NCBI GenBank assembly: GCA_002007465.1
Contig: LNAC01000233.1
Span: 1,441,776 to 1,505,775, forward strand
DNA length: 64,000 nucleotides
Origin: Ailurus styani
Taxonomy: Eukaryota; Chordata; Mammalia; Carnivora; Ailuridae
Reading direction: 5' to 3'
In this document: in pieces, positions 33,255 through 42,209 of the stretch
How the letters are laid out: the number at the start of each line of letters is the position of its first letter
Position numbering within the stretch: the first letter of the stretch is position 1
Notes under the pieces: model-generated
Seen by the model: the letters and a program-made list of their open reading frames with translations, nothing else
Told to the model about the DNA's origin: nothing
The model's database searches: none
Program-made: the position numbers and the translations under genes

Positions 33255-33815
33255 TACACCTGCCTTGTCAGTTTCTGCTTCTCAGCATGCTCTCCGCTCT
33301 CTGTGCCTCCCGCTGTGCCCTAAATTCTCATGTCTTAAAGCTTCCAAGTCTTCGCTCTGTCAGAAATCCTTCCCTGTCATTCCAGATTCAAATATCAGTT
33401 CCTTGAAGAAATCTTCTCTGATCCCCACAACTTCGATCAGTCTCTCCTCGCTAAGATCACTCCTATACCAAAACCTATTTAGTACGTGTGTATGTCCTTC
33501 TCCACATCACAAGCTGAGGTAGGGTCTGCCTCCCCCTCATCTTCTCCTTTCCTTCCCTTCCCTGTGATGCACATAGCTTCTGCGGATCTGTGCTTCTCGG
33601 ATGATGACAACACTTAACACAGATCCCTGCCACCGAGGGTGTAATTGTCCCCCTACCCCACCCTCCCACCCCCCACCAGCCCTCAGCTAGACTGTAAACT
33701 CCAGGAAGGTGGTCCTTCTGGAAACATCTTGAAAGCCACTGTATCCAGTGTCCTGATCATTTGAAGAGCACCTGACCCACACAAGGCACTCAGTGCATAC
33801 TTGTCTTATCCCTCT
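33255..33815 (+). mobile_element. L2 3' end
   Basis: ATTCAAATATCAGTTCCTTG, AAATCTTCTCTGATCCCCAC, AGACTGTAAACTCCAGGAAGG, ACTGTATCCAGTGTCCTG and AGGCACTCAGTGCATACTTG follow the L2 3' terminal order. It is ancient and the middle (about 33480-33670) is diverged. Confidence 0.7.
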
Positions 33816-33850
33816 ACAATTTCTCCCATAATGGATTTAAACTGATACAA

Positions 33851-34570
33851 TTTTTTTTCATTTAGATCAAACTGTATTTATTAATAAACCTTTCCAATCT
33901 GTCAAGTGCTTTTGGAAATGAAATAATACTATCGTTGTCTAAGCCCAGCTCAGTTCCTCTAGAGCATAGTTCAGGCACTGTTTATTCATGACTTAAATGC
34001 TTTGGAAGATGACCATACTGTTTATGTAGTCAAGACTGAACTCTGCGGGCACTTGGCCCCTCTTAAGCCAACAAAAGCAACAACATATGGTTGAAAAGAA
34101 GGTACACCAATGAACACAGGGTATGTTTCTGATGTTGTAGCTTTTCCCTTAGCAAAGAGATCATCGGAAAGCAACCTGTAATCCAATGTATACTCCTATA
34201 ACTTCTCAATGTGTAAAAATAAGAAATTGTGGCAAACTGACAACTGGCATATCCACCACTCAATAAATTAGAAATGTGTAAAATGTATACGTGTGGTTTT
34301 CTGGTTTTTGTGATCTGTGATAGAGCTGCCAGGATTTGATAGAAGAGCAGCAACAGGTTTTAGCCCAAACATTGATGCTTACACTGAACGGCCGTTCTGT
34401 GGAGGAACATGGAACTGGGGAATACTTCAACTGAACGGCCTGGATGTGGGCAGTTCTGTCCTCTCGGCCACAACGAAACCCTATTTTACTCAAGTTTAGA
34501 AACTATTTACATAAAATCACACTAAATCTTAGAAAAGCTCAGATGCGCAAAACCAAGATTAAACAACACA
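33851..34570 (-). pseudogene. Candidate 3'-UTR-like retrocopy
   Basis: On the minus strand AATAAATACAGTTTGATC lies about 20 nt before an A8 run at 33851-33858. AAACTGATACAATT on the left and CAAATGACACAATC near 34570 are a weak possible target duplication (10 of 14). The 34317-34499 part keeps CpG-rich text, including the palindrome GAACGGCCGTTC (34386-34397). No family recognised. Confidence 0.3.
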
Positions 34571-35261
34571 AATGACACAATCTGGAGAAAAGTCTGTTAC
34601 TCTTCTTCGGAACAGGCCTTTTCAGACAAATAAAATAGGTGATTCCCCCCCTCCCCCCGTAAGTTAAAATTGGGTTCATTTCAATTTAAGGTTGCTATTT
34701 GTTCCTAACATTTGTTCACTATCCTTCCAGCTGCACAATATCTTTGGAACGTCCTCCCAAGTGAAAGACCCAGACTTCTTCACTCCCGTGAAAAGATCCA
34801 AAGCCAGAGTGGAGATTTTCCATGCCCAGGCACGTATTTTGAACTCTGGAGAGGGAGGCCCAGGGACTTCCTCTTTGCAATTCTTTCTTCATCATTTCTT
34901 ACATTTTCAAGGACAAGAATAATGAGGTTGAAATGGGATGAGAGCTCGTTGTGTGAGTTTGTTTTGTTTTATTTATTTACTCGGCATCAGGGCCTGCTGG
35001 GGGAAGGAAAAGTTCACGCCATGCTTTCCCCCACCGAGAACAACAAAATAGAGTGTTATACTTGCTTCCTTCTCTCTTCAACGACCTCCCAGGATCATCC
35101 TCTCTGGGCCTGTAGAGGATTTTCTACTGCCTCTCCTACCTAGATGTTGGCCTTTTTGTGCAAACCATTGTAACTCTTTTGACTCTGGTCTCTAAATAAT
35201 TTTGTGCATATTCAAAGGGCTCGAACACCTCACGACTTGAGAAATGTCTTCCTTATCACAG
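34571..35261. other. Unassigned intergenic DNA
   Basis: A 143-codon frame at 34712-35143 and an overlapping 76-codon frame lack any motif. No repeat seen. Confidence 0.4.
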
Positions 35262-35490
35262 TTCTAGAGTGGCATTTGAGAATGTGGGTTCGAGGGTTCG
35301 AGAGTCAAATGGCATAGATTCAAAGCCTGATGCCACGATTTCAAGGCTGTGACCTACCCAAGCTTCCTCTTCAGCATCTCTAAATGGGAGATAGGTATCG
35401 AACCTATGTCTCAGGGCTGTAATGAGGATAAATGAGATAATGTTTGTAAATAGCTTCGCAAAGTGTGTGCCAGACATTTCAGGTTCCCTG
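35262..35490 (+). mobile_element. MIR
   Basis: ATTCAAAGCCTGATGCCACG, GGCTGTGACCTACCCAAGC, TCTTCAGCATCTCTAAATGG, GGGCTGTAATGAGGATAAATG and GTGTGTGCCAGACATTTC match MIR order, including the conserved core and tail. Confidence 0.75.
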
Positions 35491-35772
35491 AATGCTAGCT
35501 ATTGTTTATATGTGGGTTACCGTTACTGCGCAGGCTTCTAAGTTTTAAAATTCTGTTGGGAATATCATCCTGTTCAGCTCTTCATTATAATCATAACTGG
35601 GTCATCCTAAGTTATCTCTGCCAGAGAGGTGCTTCGGGCCTCACCTTACAAAGCACTGATATTAATTCATTTCTTTTTAATTTATCAAGGGACCTCCACT
35701 AGCTACTAATTTAGCAGAGCCCAGAGTCTCCCTGTATGTCCTTGAGCTAAGAGAGATGCAAGAGACCAAGTA
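35491..35772. other. Unassigned intergenic DNA
   Basis: No feature recognised. Confidence 0.35.
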
Positions 35773-35791
35773 TGTGTGTGTGTGGGGGGGA

Positions 35792-35841
<50 letters not shown>
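35773..35841. repeat. (TG)n, G7, (CA)24 compound microsatellite
   Basis: TGTGTGTGTGTGGGGGGG is followed by AATACACAC and 24 CA units (35794-35841). The TG and CA arms are complementary and can pair as a hairpin around the G run. Confidence 0.95.
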
Positions 35842-35844
<3 letters not shown>

Positions 35845-37653
35845 TTGCTTAGCCTTCCAGCTGTTCATTTCCTTGTTTTTCAAAATGGCTCTTAGCAGCA
35901 AGCCAGAGACAGGAAAAAGTTTGCTCTAAATTGGAACTTGATTTCATGTGTTCTGGACACAAAGCTTTCACTTTCTCAGCCCCTTTCAGGCCCCAAATAC
36001 ATGAAATACAACCTGTAATGTATTTAGTAAATGGTGACGAAGCCTAAAGGTCAGAGGCAGTCTGGCACTAGGGGTCTTCAATCTTGGTCAACAGCTACTC
36101 TCACAAACTGGCTACACAGGGCTTGACTGTCCCCTTGGTTCTGTGGGGAGAGGGGAAGGAACAGGGCCTTTTGGAGCAGGGAGACAAAAGCCTCTCCTGA
36201 TTCCTTTCTCCATTCCTTAACATCTGCCTGCAGGGAGACTGAAGTGGCTGAAGGTGAGGACACAGTCCCCCTTGGGTCCTCGCAGAAGGGACAATTGTGG
36301 TAGCACATGTGGGGCCGGGGAACAAGCCCCTGAAAGCATTGCAGGGGCTGTGTCCTGTTAGCTGGGAGGGGAAGAAACAGCTGCTTCCTTTATGTAGAGG
36401 AAAAATGGTTTCTCTGCTTTGTTCTTCCATTTCAACTTTCATTACAGTGAAGAATCATCAGGGGGTAAAATCTATAGAATCTTAAAGGATGTTTATGACA
36501 GAAGATAATCTGAGGAAAAATTCTCTTTTTCTCCACTCTGTCTTTATTCAGGAAAAAATTATATACGATGAATTTAGGATGAAACAGGAAGTTTCATATT
36601 TGAAATTATAATTCCAATACTAAATAGTTGTTTTACTTTGGTCCCTTAATATTTCTGGATGTCATTTTCCTCAGATAGAAAATGAGGGGCTTGGGATGGA
36701 TGAGCTGTAAAGCTCCTGTCAGATTTAAAAACTTTATGGTTCTGCTGGAGGCTCAATTTCTAAAGAAATATATTGTCCCCCTACCCCTACAAGTCAGTTC
36801 CAGATAATGTGCTATTTTTCACAAACATTGCTGATAGAGCATCTATTTTCCATTTCCAATGCAATGGAGAACAATGTGACCCATTTAAAAGCTAGCTTAT
36901 GAGAGAATATTATCCACCAGTTATCAATCCTTCTATTTAATTTTCTTGATAAGGACCATATGATAGAAATATTTCCTTGCTACAAAACTAATAGCAGTCT
37001 AGACTATAGTTGATAATACTGTATGTGCACTCTGTAATAGCTCTGAAAAATGATTTCATATTTGTTGCCAATTCAATTTGGATGAGTGGAGAGAAAGGAA
37101 AAAACACTTTTGTGCTCATTTGTCCTGAACAACTGAACAGTTAAAAAGACATATGATTTCTCCAGATCATTAGAAACTGTAATTGTTAATTTTGATGTGG
37201 ATTGCTCTTGAGCTTATGATCCAGAAATGACTGCTATTAAAAGTATAAGAAATTTATTTTTCAGTTTTAAGAAGATATTCTTCTGTTCATGTACATGCTT
37301 CCTTAGAATGAGTTAAAGGATGTTTACTAAGAAATATGGGAGAGTAACAATATATGGGAAATAGTGTTATTTTAATGAATAATGCAATTGATGGATGTAG
37401 TTCCCTAAATTTTTCTACCTAAAAACAATCTGGCTAATGTCTATGCACTGATGGTAGTTAAAAGAATTTGGAAAAGATTGTTTCCTTAAAGAGGGATAAG
37501 ACTTGGGCATATTGGATAAATGATGTCAATGGCTCCTCATTTTTATGTTCAATTTTAGAAATAAAGTTCCTATCCACGGTTAGGGGTAAACACCAGAGTA
37601 TGTGTTTTTAATGATACATTAACTTCTAAGTGCATCGTTTAAAAAATACCAAA
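35842..37653. other. Repeat-free 1.8-kb block
   Basis: No SINE, L1 or older repeat recognised. The frames at 36078-36485 overlap on both strands and lack motifs. The AT-rich part at 36800-37250 contains several TAAT and CAAT words and could be constrained non-coding DNA, which is inference only. Confidence 0.4.
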
Positions 37654-37884
37654 GGGGAACCTGGGTGGCTCCGTTGGTTAAGCATCTGTCTTCAGGTCAG
37701 GTCATGATTCTGGGGTCCTGGGATTGAGTCCCTCATTGGGCTCCTTGCTAGACGGAGAGCTTGCTGGCTTTGCCTGCTGCTCCCCCTGCTTTTGCTCTCT
37801 CTGTCTCTGGCAAATAAATGAATAAAATCTTAAAATAAAATAAAACAAAATAAAGTAAAATAAAATAAAATAAAATAAAATAAA
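37654..37884 (+). mobile_element. CAN-SINE with (AAAAT)n tail
   Basis: GGGAACCTGGGTGGCTCCG head, GGTCCTGGGATTGAGTCCC core, CCTGCTGCTCCCCCTGC, then AATAAATGAATAAAATC and an expanded AAAAT/AAATA array (about 37830-37884). Confidence 0.93.
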
Positions 37885-37963
37885 CAGAAAATGATGGTAC
37901 ATAAGCTAACAGATATTCTGTTCAAGAAGATGTCTAAGACATGCTTTATGAAAACAAAGATCA

Positions 37964-38188
37964 GGGCGCCTGGGTGGCACAGTCAGTTAAGCACCTGACT
38001 CTCGGTTTCGGCTCAGGTCATGATCTTAGGATGTCGTGTTCTCAGGGTCCTGGAATCGAGTCCCACATGGGGCTCTGTACTCAGTGGGGAGTCTGCCTAA
38101 GACTCTCTTCCTCTCCCTTTGCCTCTCCTCCTTACTTTCTCTCTCTCCCCCTCTTTAAAATAAAAAAATAAAATCTTTTAAAAAAAAT
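37964..38188 (+). mobile_element. CAN-SINE, variant with an internal insertion
   Basis: GGGCGCCTGGGTGGCACAGTC, TCGGCTCAGGTCATGATC, then TTAGGATGTCGTGTTCTC inserted before CAGGGTCCTGGAATCGAG. The 14-20 bp extra segment repeats the TCTCAGGGT context and is unusual. The tail is AATAAAATCTTTTAAAA. Confidence 0.9.
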
Positions 38189-38254
38189 GAAAATCAACCC
38201 AGCAATACTGACTCTTAATCCTTTCCAATTTCTGATACTCTGCTCAGGAACATT

Positions 38255-38412
38255 CTATGTACACATGGACATACATACACAGACACACACACAGTCTCAC
38301 AAGCACACACCACAGCCATGCTTGCACACAGATAATACACACAGACATGCACACACACCACACATATGGGTGCACCCCTTCTACACATACCCCACAGGCA
38401 GACACACACACT
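38255..38412. repeat. CA-rich low-complexity tract
   Basis: Imperfect ACACAC, ACAGACAC and CATACACA words. Antisense frames rich in V and C codons (38215-38588) are artefacts of it. Confidence 0.85.
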
Positions 38413-38651
38413 GCCTGACGTATTGGCACTTGGAAGGGGTACACGCCCGGAAGTGGCCGAAGTGTCAGGTAAACGCAACCATGAAGGGACAGAGTGGTGC
38501 TTGGAACCCATGGCAGGGAGCACTGTGTGGGCTCCTCTCTCAAAAGGCAGCTGGAGAAAAAGATTTCCAGGAGCGCTGAGAGCAACATGTCCTATAGACC
38601 AGGGGAGCGTAAGTCAGCGGTGCTGCTCATGGATAATGCTTCTGTGCCCAG
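38413..38651. other. Unassigned intergenic DNA
   Basis: No feature recognised. Confidence 0.35.
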
Positions 38652-38664
38652 CTCTATTTATTTT

Positions 38665-39021
38665 ATATATACATATAGATATATGTATTTTTAATTAACA
38701 TATAATGTATTATTTGGCCCAGGGGTACAAGTCTGTGAATCATCAGGCTTACCCCTTTCACAGCACTCATCATAGCACAAACCCTCCCCAGTGTCCATAA
38801 CCCATCCACCCTATCCCTACCCTCCCACCACCCAGTAACCCTGTTTATTTCCTGAGATGAAGAGTCTCTTATGGTTTGTCTCCTTCCCGATCCCATCTTG
38901 TTTCATTTTTTCCCTCCCTACCTCCCATGACCCCCTGCCCTACCTCTCAAATTCCTTATATCAGAGAGATCATATGATAATTGTCTTTCTCTGATTGACA
39001 TATTTTGCTTAGCATAATACC
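38665..39021 (-). mobile_element. LINE-1 3' UTR fragment nested in a SINE tail
   Basis: TTTAATTAACATATAATGTA, CATCAGGCTTACCCCTTTC, GATGAAGAGTCTCTTATGG and GAGATCATATGATAATTGTC are the minus-oriented 3' UTR of the carnivoran L1 also seen at 29613. CTCTATTTATTTT at 38652-38664 and 39022-39034 is a 13-bp duplication. It is 357 bp long. Confidence 0.92.
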
Positions 39022-39216
39022 CTCTATTTATTTTTTAAGATTTTATTTGATTACTTGAGAGAGAGAGAGCACACAACCAGGTGAAATGACAGGCAGAGGG
39101 AGAAGCAGACTCCCTGCTGAGCAGGCAGTCCCATGCGGGGCTTGATCCCAGAACCCCAGGATCACAACCTGAGGGGAAGGCAGATGCTTAACCGACTAAG
39201 GCACCCAGGTGCCCCC
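39022..39216 (-). mobile_element. CAN-SINE interrupted in its tail by L1
   Basis: TTTTTTAAGATTTTATTTGA, GGCAGAGGGAGAAGCAGAC, CCGACTAAGGCACCCAGGTG. CCCAGCTC occurs left of the L1 (38647) and right of the SINE (about 39215), consistent with the SINE's own short target duplication enclosing both. Confidence 0.88.
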
Positions 39217-39613
39217 CAGCTCACCTTTAAAATTAGCAGTAATGGAGAGATACACTGAAGAGTGAATGAAGGAAGAAAAGGATGGGGGGGGAAGAGGAGG
39301 GGAAGGGGAGAGGCACCCCCTAATGCACTGCCTTTGCCTAAGAGGAGGTGACTAGGCATCCTGGTTTTCCTGTTGACCCCATATAATTAGAAACAGTATC
39401 CTTTCTTCTCCAAGTGTCCCAATATGTTTGATAAATGACTACCCTATATAAGTGCGTGCCCCAAATACTGGTAGCACAACTAATGATAGGTCACCAGTCC
39501 TGGGACTCTAAAGGGTCAAGTGGTACAACAAGGAAGGAAAATTTCTGAGGATGTGCAGAGAACTCAGACAAAAGGTAAGAAAGTGTCACTGCATTCTTCA
39601 TTCATATATATAT
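39217..39613. other. Unassigned DNA with a G-rich purine run
   Basis: GGGGGGGGAAGAGGAGGGG and neighbours at about 39280-39312 are purine-only. Nothing else recognised. Confidence 0.4.
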
Positions 39614-39812
39614 TTTTTTTTCTTAAAGATTTTATTATTTATTTGCCAGAGAGAGAGAGAGATCCCAAGTAAGCAGAGAGGCAGGCAGAGGCAGAGGAGA
39701 AGCAGGCTCCCTGCGAGCAAGGATCTTGATGTGGGACTCAATCCCAGGACCCTGGGATCATGACCTGAGCCAAAGGCAGAGGCTTTAACCCACTGAGCCA
39801 CCCAGGCGTCCC
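39614..39812 (-). mobile_element. Mustelid-type CAN-SINE
   Basis: TTCTTAAAGATTTTATTATTT, AGCAGGCTCCCTGCGAGCAAG, GACCCTGGGATCATGACCTG, GAGGCTTTAACCCACTGAGC. ATATATATTTTT on the left and TTATATATTTG on the right suggest a target duplication in a low-complexity site. Confidence 0.93.
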
Positions 39813-39999
39813 CTTCTTATATATTTGTATAATACGATCGACTTCTTGTAGCTTAGAAATGCAGAGAAGAGTGTTTGTATCATAAACTATGATCTTATGC
39901 TTAGATAAGACATTTCCCTCATCACATCTCTCACAGTCTCTGTCCTTCTTTGGCCTCTAAGTCAGCCCTGGGGGTACTCATGGCCTCCTATTATCCCCT
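39813..39999. other. Unassigned intergenic DNA
   Basis: No feature recognised. Confidence 0.35.
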
Positions 40000-40472
40000 C
40001 CATGCACTTTTTTGACTCCTTTCTAGCAAACAGAATGGGGGAGAGATGATGGGATGCTTCTTCCAAGATTAAGTTATAAATGATTATAAATGATTAAGTT
40101 AATCATAATCATTCATGAATGGATTCATCTTGGCTCTCTCTTTCTCTCAGGGAAACTGGTAGCCATGTTGTGAGCTACCCTGTGAAGAGGTCCATGTGGA
40201 CAAGCACCAACATTTAGCAAGGACTGTCTCCCACTAACGGTTAGCAAGGACTGCCGGCCGTCCTGTGAGGGAGGCTGGAAGCAGATCCTGCTCCAGAGGA
40301 GCCCTGAGCTGACAGCAGCCCCAGCCCACCCCCGACTATAGCCTTGCGAGAACCAGAGGTGGCATCCAGGCTGTGCCCAGATCCCCAACCCATGGAAGCC
40401 ATGAGATGGGAAGTTTTCTTAAGCCCCTGAATTTTAGAGTAATCCATGAATCAGCAATAGATAACTAACACA
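40000..40472 (+). mobile_element. MLT1C/D-like (MaLR) LTR
   Basis: GTAGCCATGTTGTGAGCTACC, CTGTGAAGAGGTCCATGTGG, GAGGGAGGCTGGAAGCAGATC, GACAGCAGCCCCAGCCCAC, CCATGAGATGGGAAGTTTTC and an end reading CAGCAATAGATAACTAACAC follow the consensus order closely. The usual AATAAA is degraded. Confidence 0.82.
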
Positions 40473-41107
40473 AGAACCATTTCTGTTCCCTCTCAGGGTT
40501 CATGGGTTGGCTTCCAGACCTTCCACTGACCAAACCTGACTAAAACAAAAACCCTACACCTTACTGCCATTGAACAAAGTAACCAAATGCCTACAGTTTA
40601 GAAGGAGGGCAGGAGTTTAAACAAGTTTTTGAGGGAAATGGCCATGGTGAGAGGATTTATATGCAGGGGAGGCTTCTTGCTGGTGAATTGCTCCAGGACA
40701 GAACTTGCCTTGCTCGCTTGCTCACCTCCAACTCCTATCCTACAGCTCATACTGTCCCTGTGAAGGGTGCCTCCAGACTCTTCAACACACCCACTTCCAT
40801 TTCGTACAGAGCTGCTTTCCAGCAATGGGACACCTCATCTGCTTTTCTCTGTGGGAGACTCTAGCCCTCCCAGTTCCCTTCCTTCAGGGCAGAGGCTGAG
40901 GCCAGGCCTGCGGTGCTTTTGCTCTTATGGTGGCGTTTGAAAAGCAATGATTCCATTTCCTGCAGCTTTGTAGTAAAACCTTTGGCTGACTCATTACACA
41001 TTTTCCTTTCTTGGCTTTAAGGCACAGCTTACCTATTGATGAGGCCATGATTTCTCTTTTTGATAAGGACCCTTCTCTGGTTTTGTTCACTCTTGAGAGA
41101 CAACAAA
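40473..41107. other. Unassigned intergenic DNA
   Basis: Open frames on both strands at 40598-41132 overlap one another and lack motifs. Confidence 0.4.
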
Positions 41108-41300
41108 ACCTGGGCTTGGCTCTGCATCTCACCTTCCTGGCTTGAGGTTCTGGGTTCCACAGTTACCAGTTGCACAACCTCGGGCAATTTGCTTCACCTC
41201 TGTGCCTTTGCTTACTCAAACAAAAACTGGATGGCAATAACTGTTACTGTGCACCAGCGAGCATGGGTCCCTTATTTATAAGGACTAAGGCTGGTTAGCT
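41108..41300 (+). repeat. Probable MIR
   Basis: GGTTCTGGGTTCCACAGTTAC, AGTTGCACAACCTCGGGC, AATTTGCTTCACCTCTGTGC and the following text resemble the MIR 5' half through the CTCTGTGCCT block. Confidence 0.5.
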
Positions 41301-41491
41301 GTTTCAGAGCGCCAAATAATCAGGAATACATGGAGCACAGTCCCACCGGGTGTGTGGGCGTGAGGAAATTAACATATGCAAAATAGCACCTGGCTCCCAT
41401 GAGCATTCTGTGAACCTCACCAACAGCATTGCGGTATAACTTGGCACAAATATAAAGCAATCATTTTTAAGAATCACAATGATTTCTTGAG

Positions 41492-41711
41492 GCTCCTGCA
41501 TGGCTCTCTCTGGTTGGTTAAGTTAGTTAAGTGTCTGTCTTTGGCTCAGGTCAGGATCCCAGAGTCCTGAGATCAAGTCCCGCATGGGGCTCCCCGCTCA
41601 GTGGGGAGCCTGCTTCTCCCTCCTCCTCTGCCATTCCCCCCAGCTCATGCTCTCTCTCTTTCCCAAATAAATACATAAGTAAAATATTAAAAAAATAATA
41701 ACATAAAATAA
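41492..41711 (+). mobile_element. CAN-SINE with head insertion
   Basis: GCTCCTGCATGGCTCTCTCTG, TTAAGTTAGTTAAGTGTCTG, CCGCATGGGGCTCCCCGC, CCCAAATAAATACATAAG. The 20-bp target duplication at 41472-41491 and 41712-41731 differs at two positions, marking an older insertion. Confidence 0.93.
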
Positions 41712-41731
41712 AATCGCAATCATTTCTTGAG

Positions 41732-42040
41732 CTAGAACTGTTTTCTCTCATTTAAATTTTGGGAATCTGCCATGAGTTGTGAAATAACCCACAGGCATAT
41801 ACTGGATTCTTAGAGACTGGTCCATGACTCAGATTCCTCAAAAGAAATAAGACATCCCCAATGCAAAGCCTTCAGAAGTCATTTGTAGTCAAAGATTGGG
41901 AATAAATTTGAATTATTCCAAGAAAAGAGAAATTGCCTATTTAATAGGTGAGATGAGGATACTGTAGAGTCACTTACGGAACTTGGGAAGAAGGGCAGTT
42001 GTAGAATAAACGAGATGTTGTGGAAAAGTCAGTTGTGGTG
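41732..42040. other. Unassigned intergenic DNA
   Basis: No feature recognised. Confidence 0.35.
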
Positions 42041-42130
42041 GAAAGAAAAGAAAAAAGAAGTGAAGAGAAGAGAAAAGAAAAAAGAAAAAGAAAAGAAAAA
42101 GAAAAAGAAAAAGAAAAAGGCAAAAAAGGA
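42041..42130. repeat. Polypurine (AAAAAG)n tract
   Basis: Roughly 90 bp is almost pure A/G on the plus strand. It encodes a lysine-rich chance frame that is not a gene. Confidence 0.93.
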
Positions 42131-42209
42131 ATGCAGAATATCAGACCCCATACCAGAGCTACTCAATCTGAATGTGCTTTTTAACAAGATTGCTAGGGAA
42201 CTTATTTTA

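Noticed and set aside
34712..35143. 143-codon frame beginning after a CCTTCCAG acceptor-like site
   Set aside because: No donor, no conserved domain, and an overlapping frame is equally open.
35773..35841. Telomeric or satellite DNA
   Set aside because: The unit is CA/TG, not TTAGGG, and no higher-order satellite is present.
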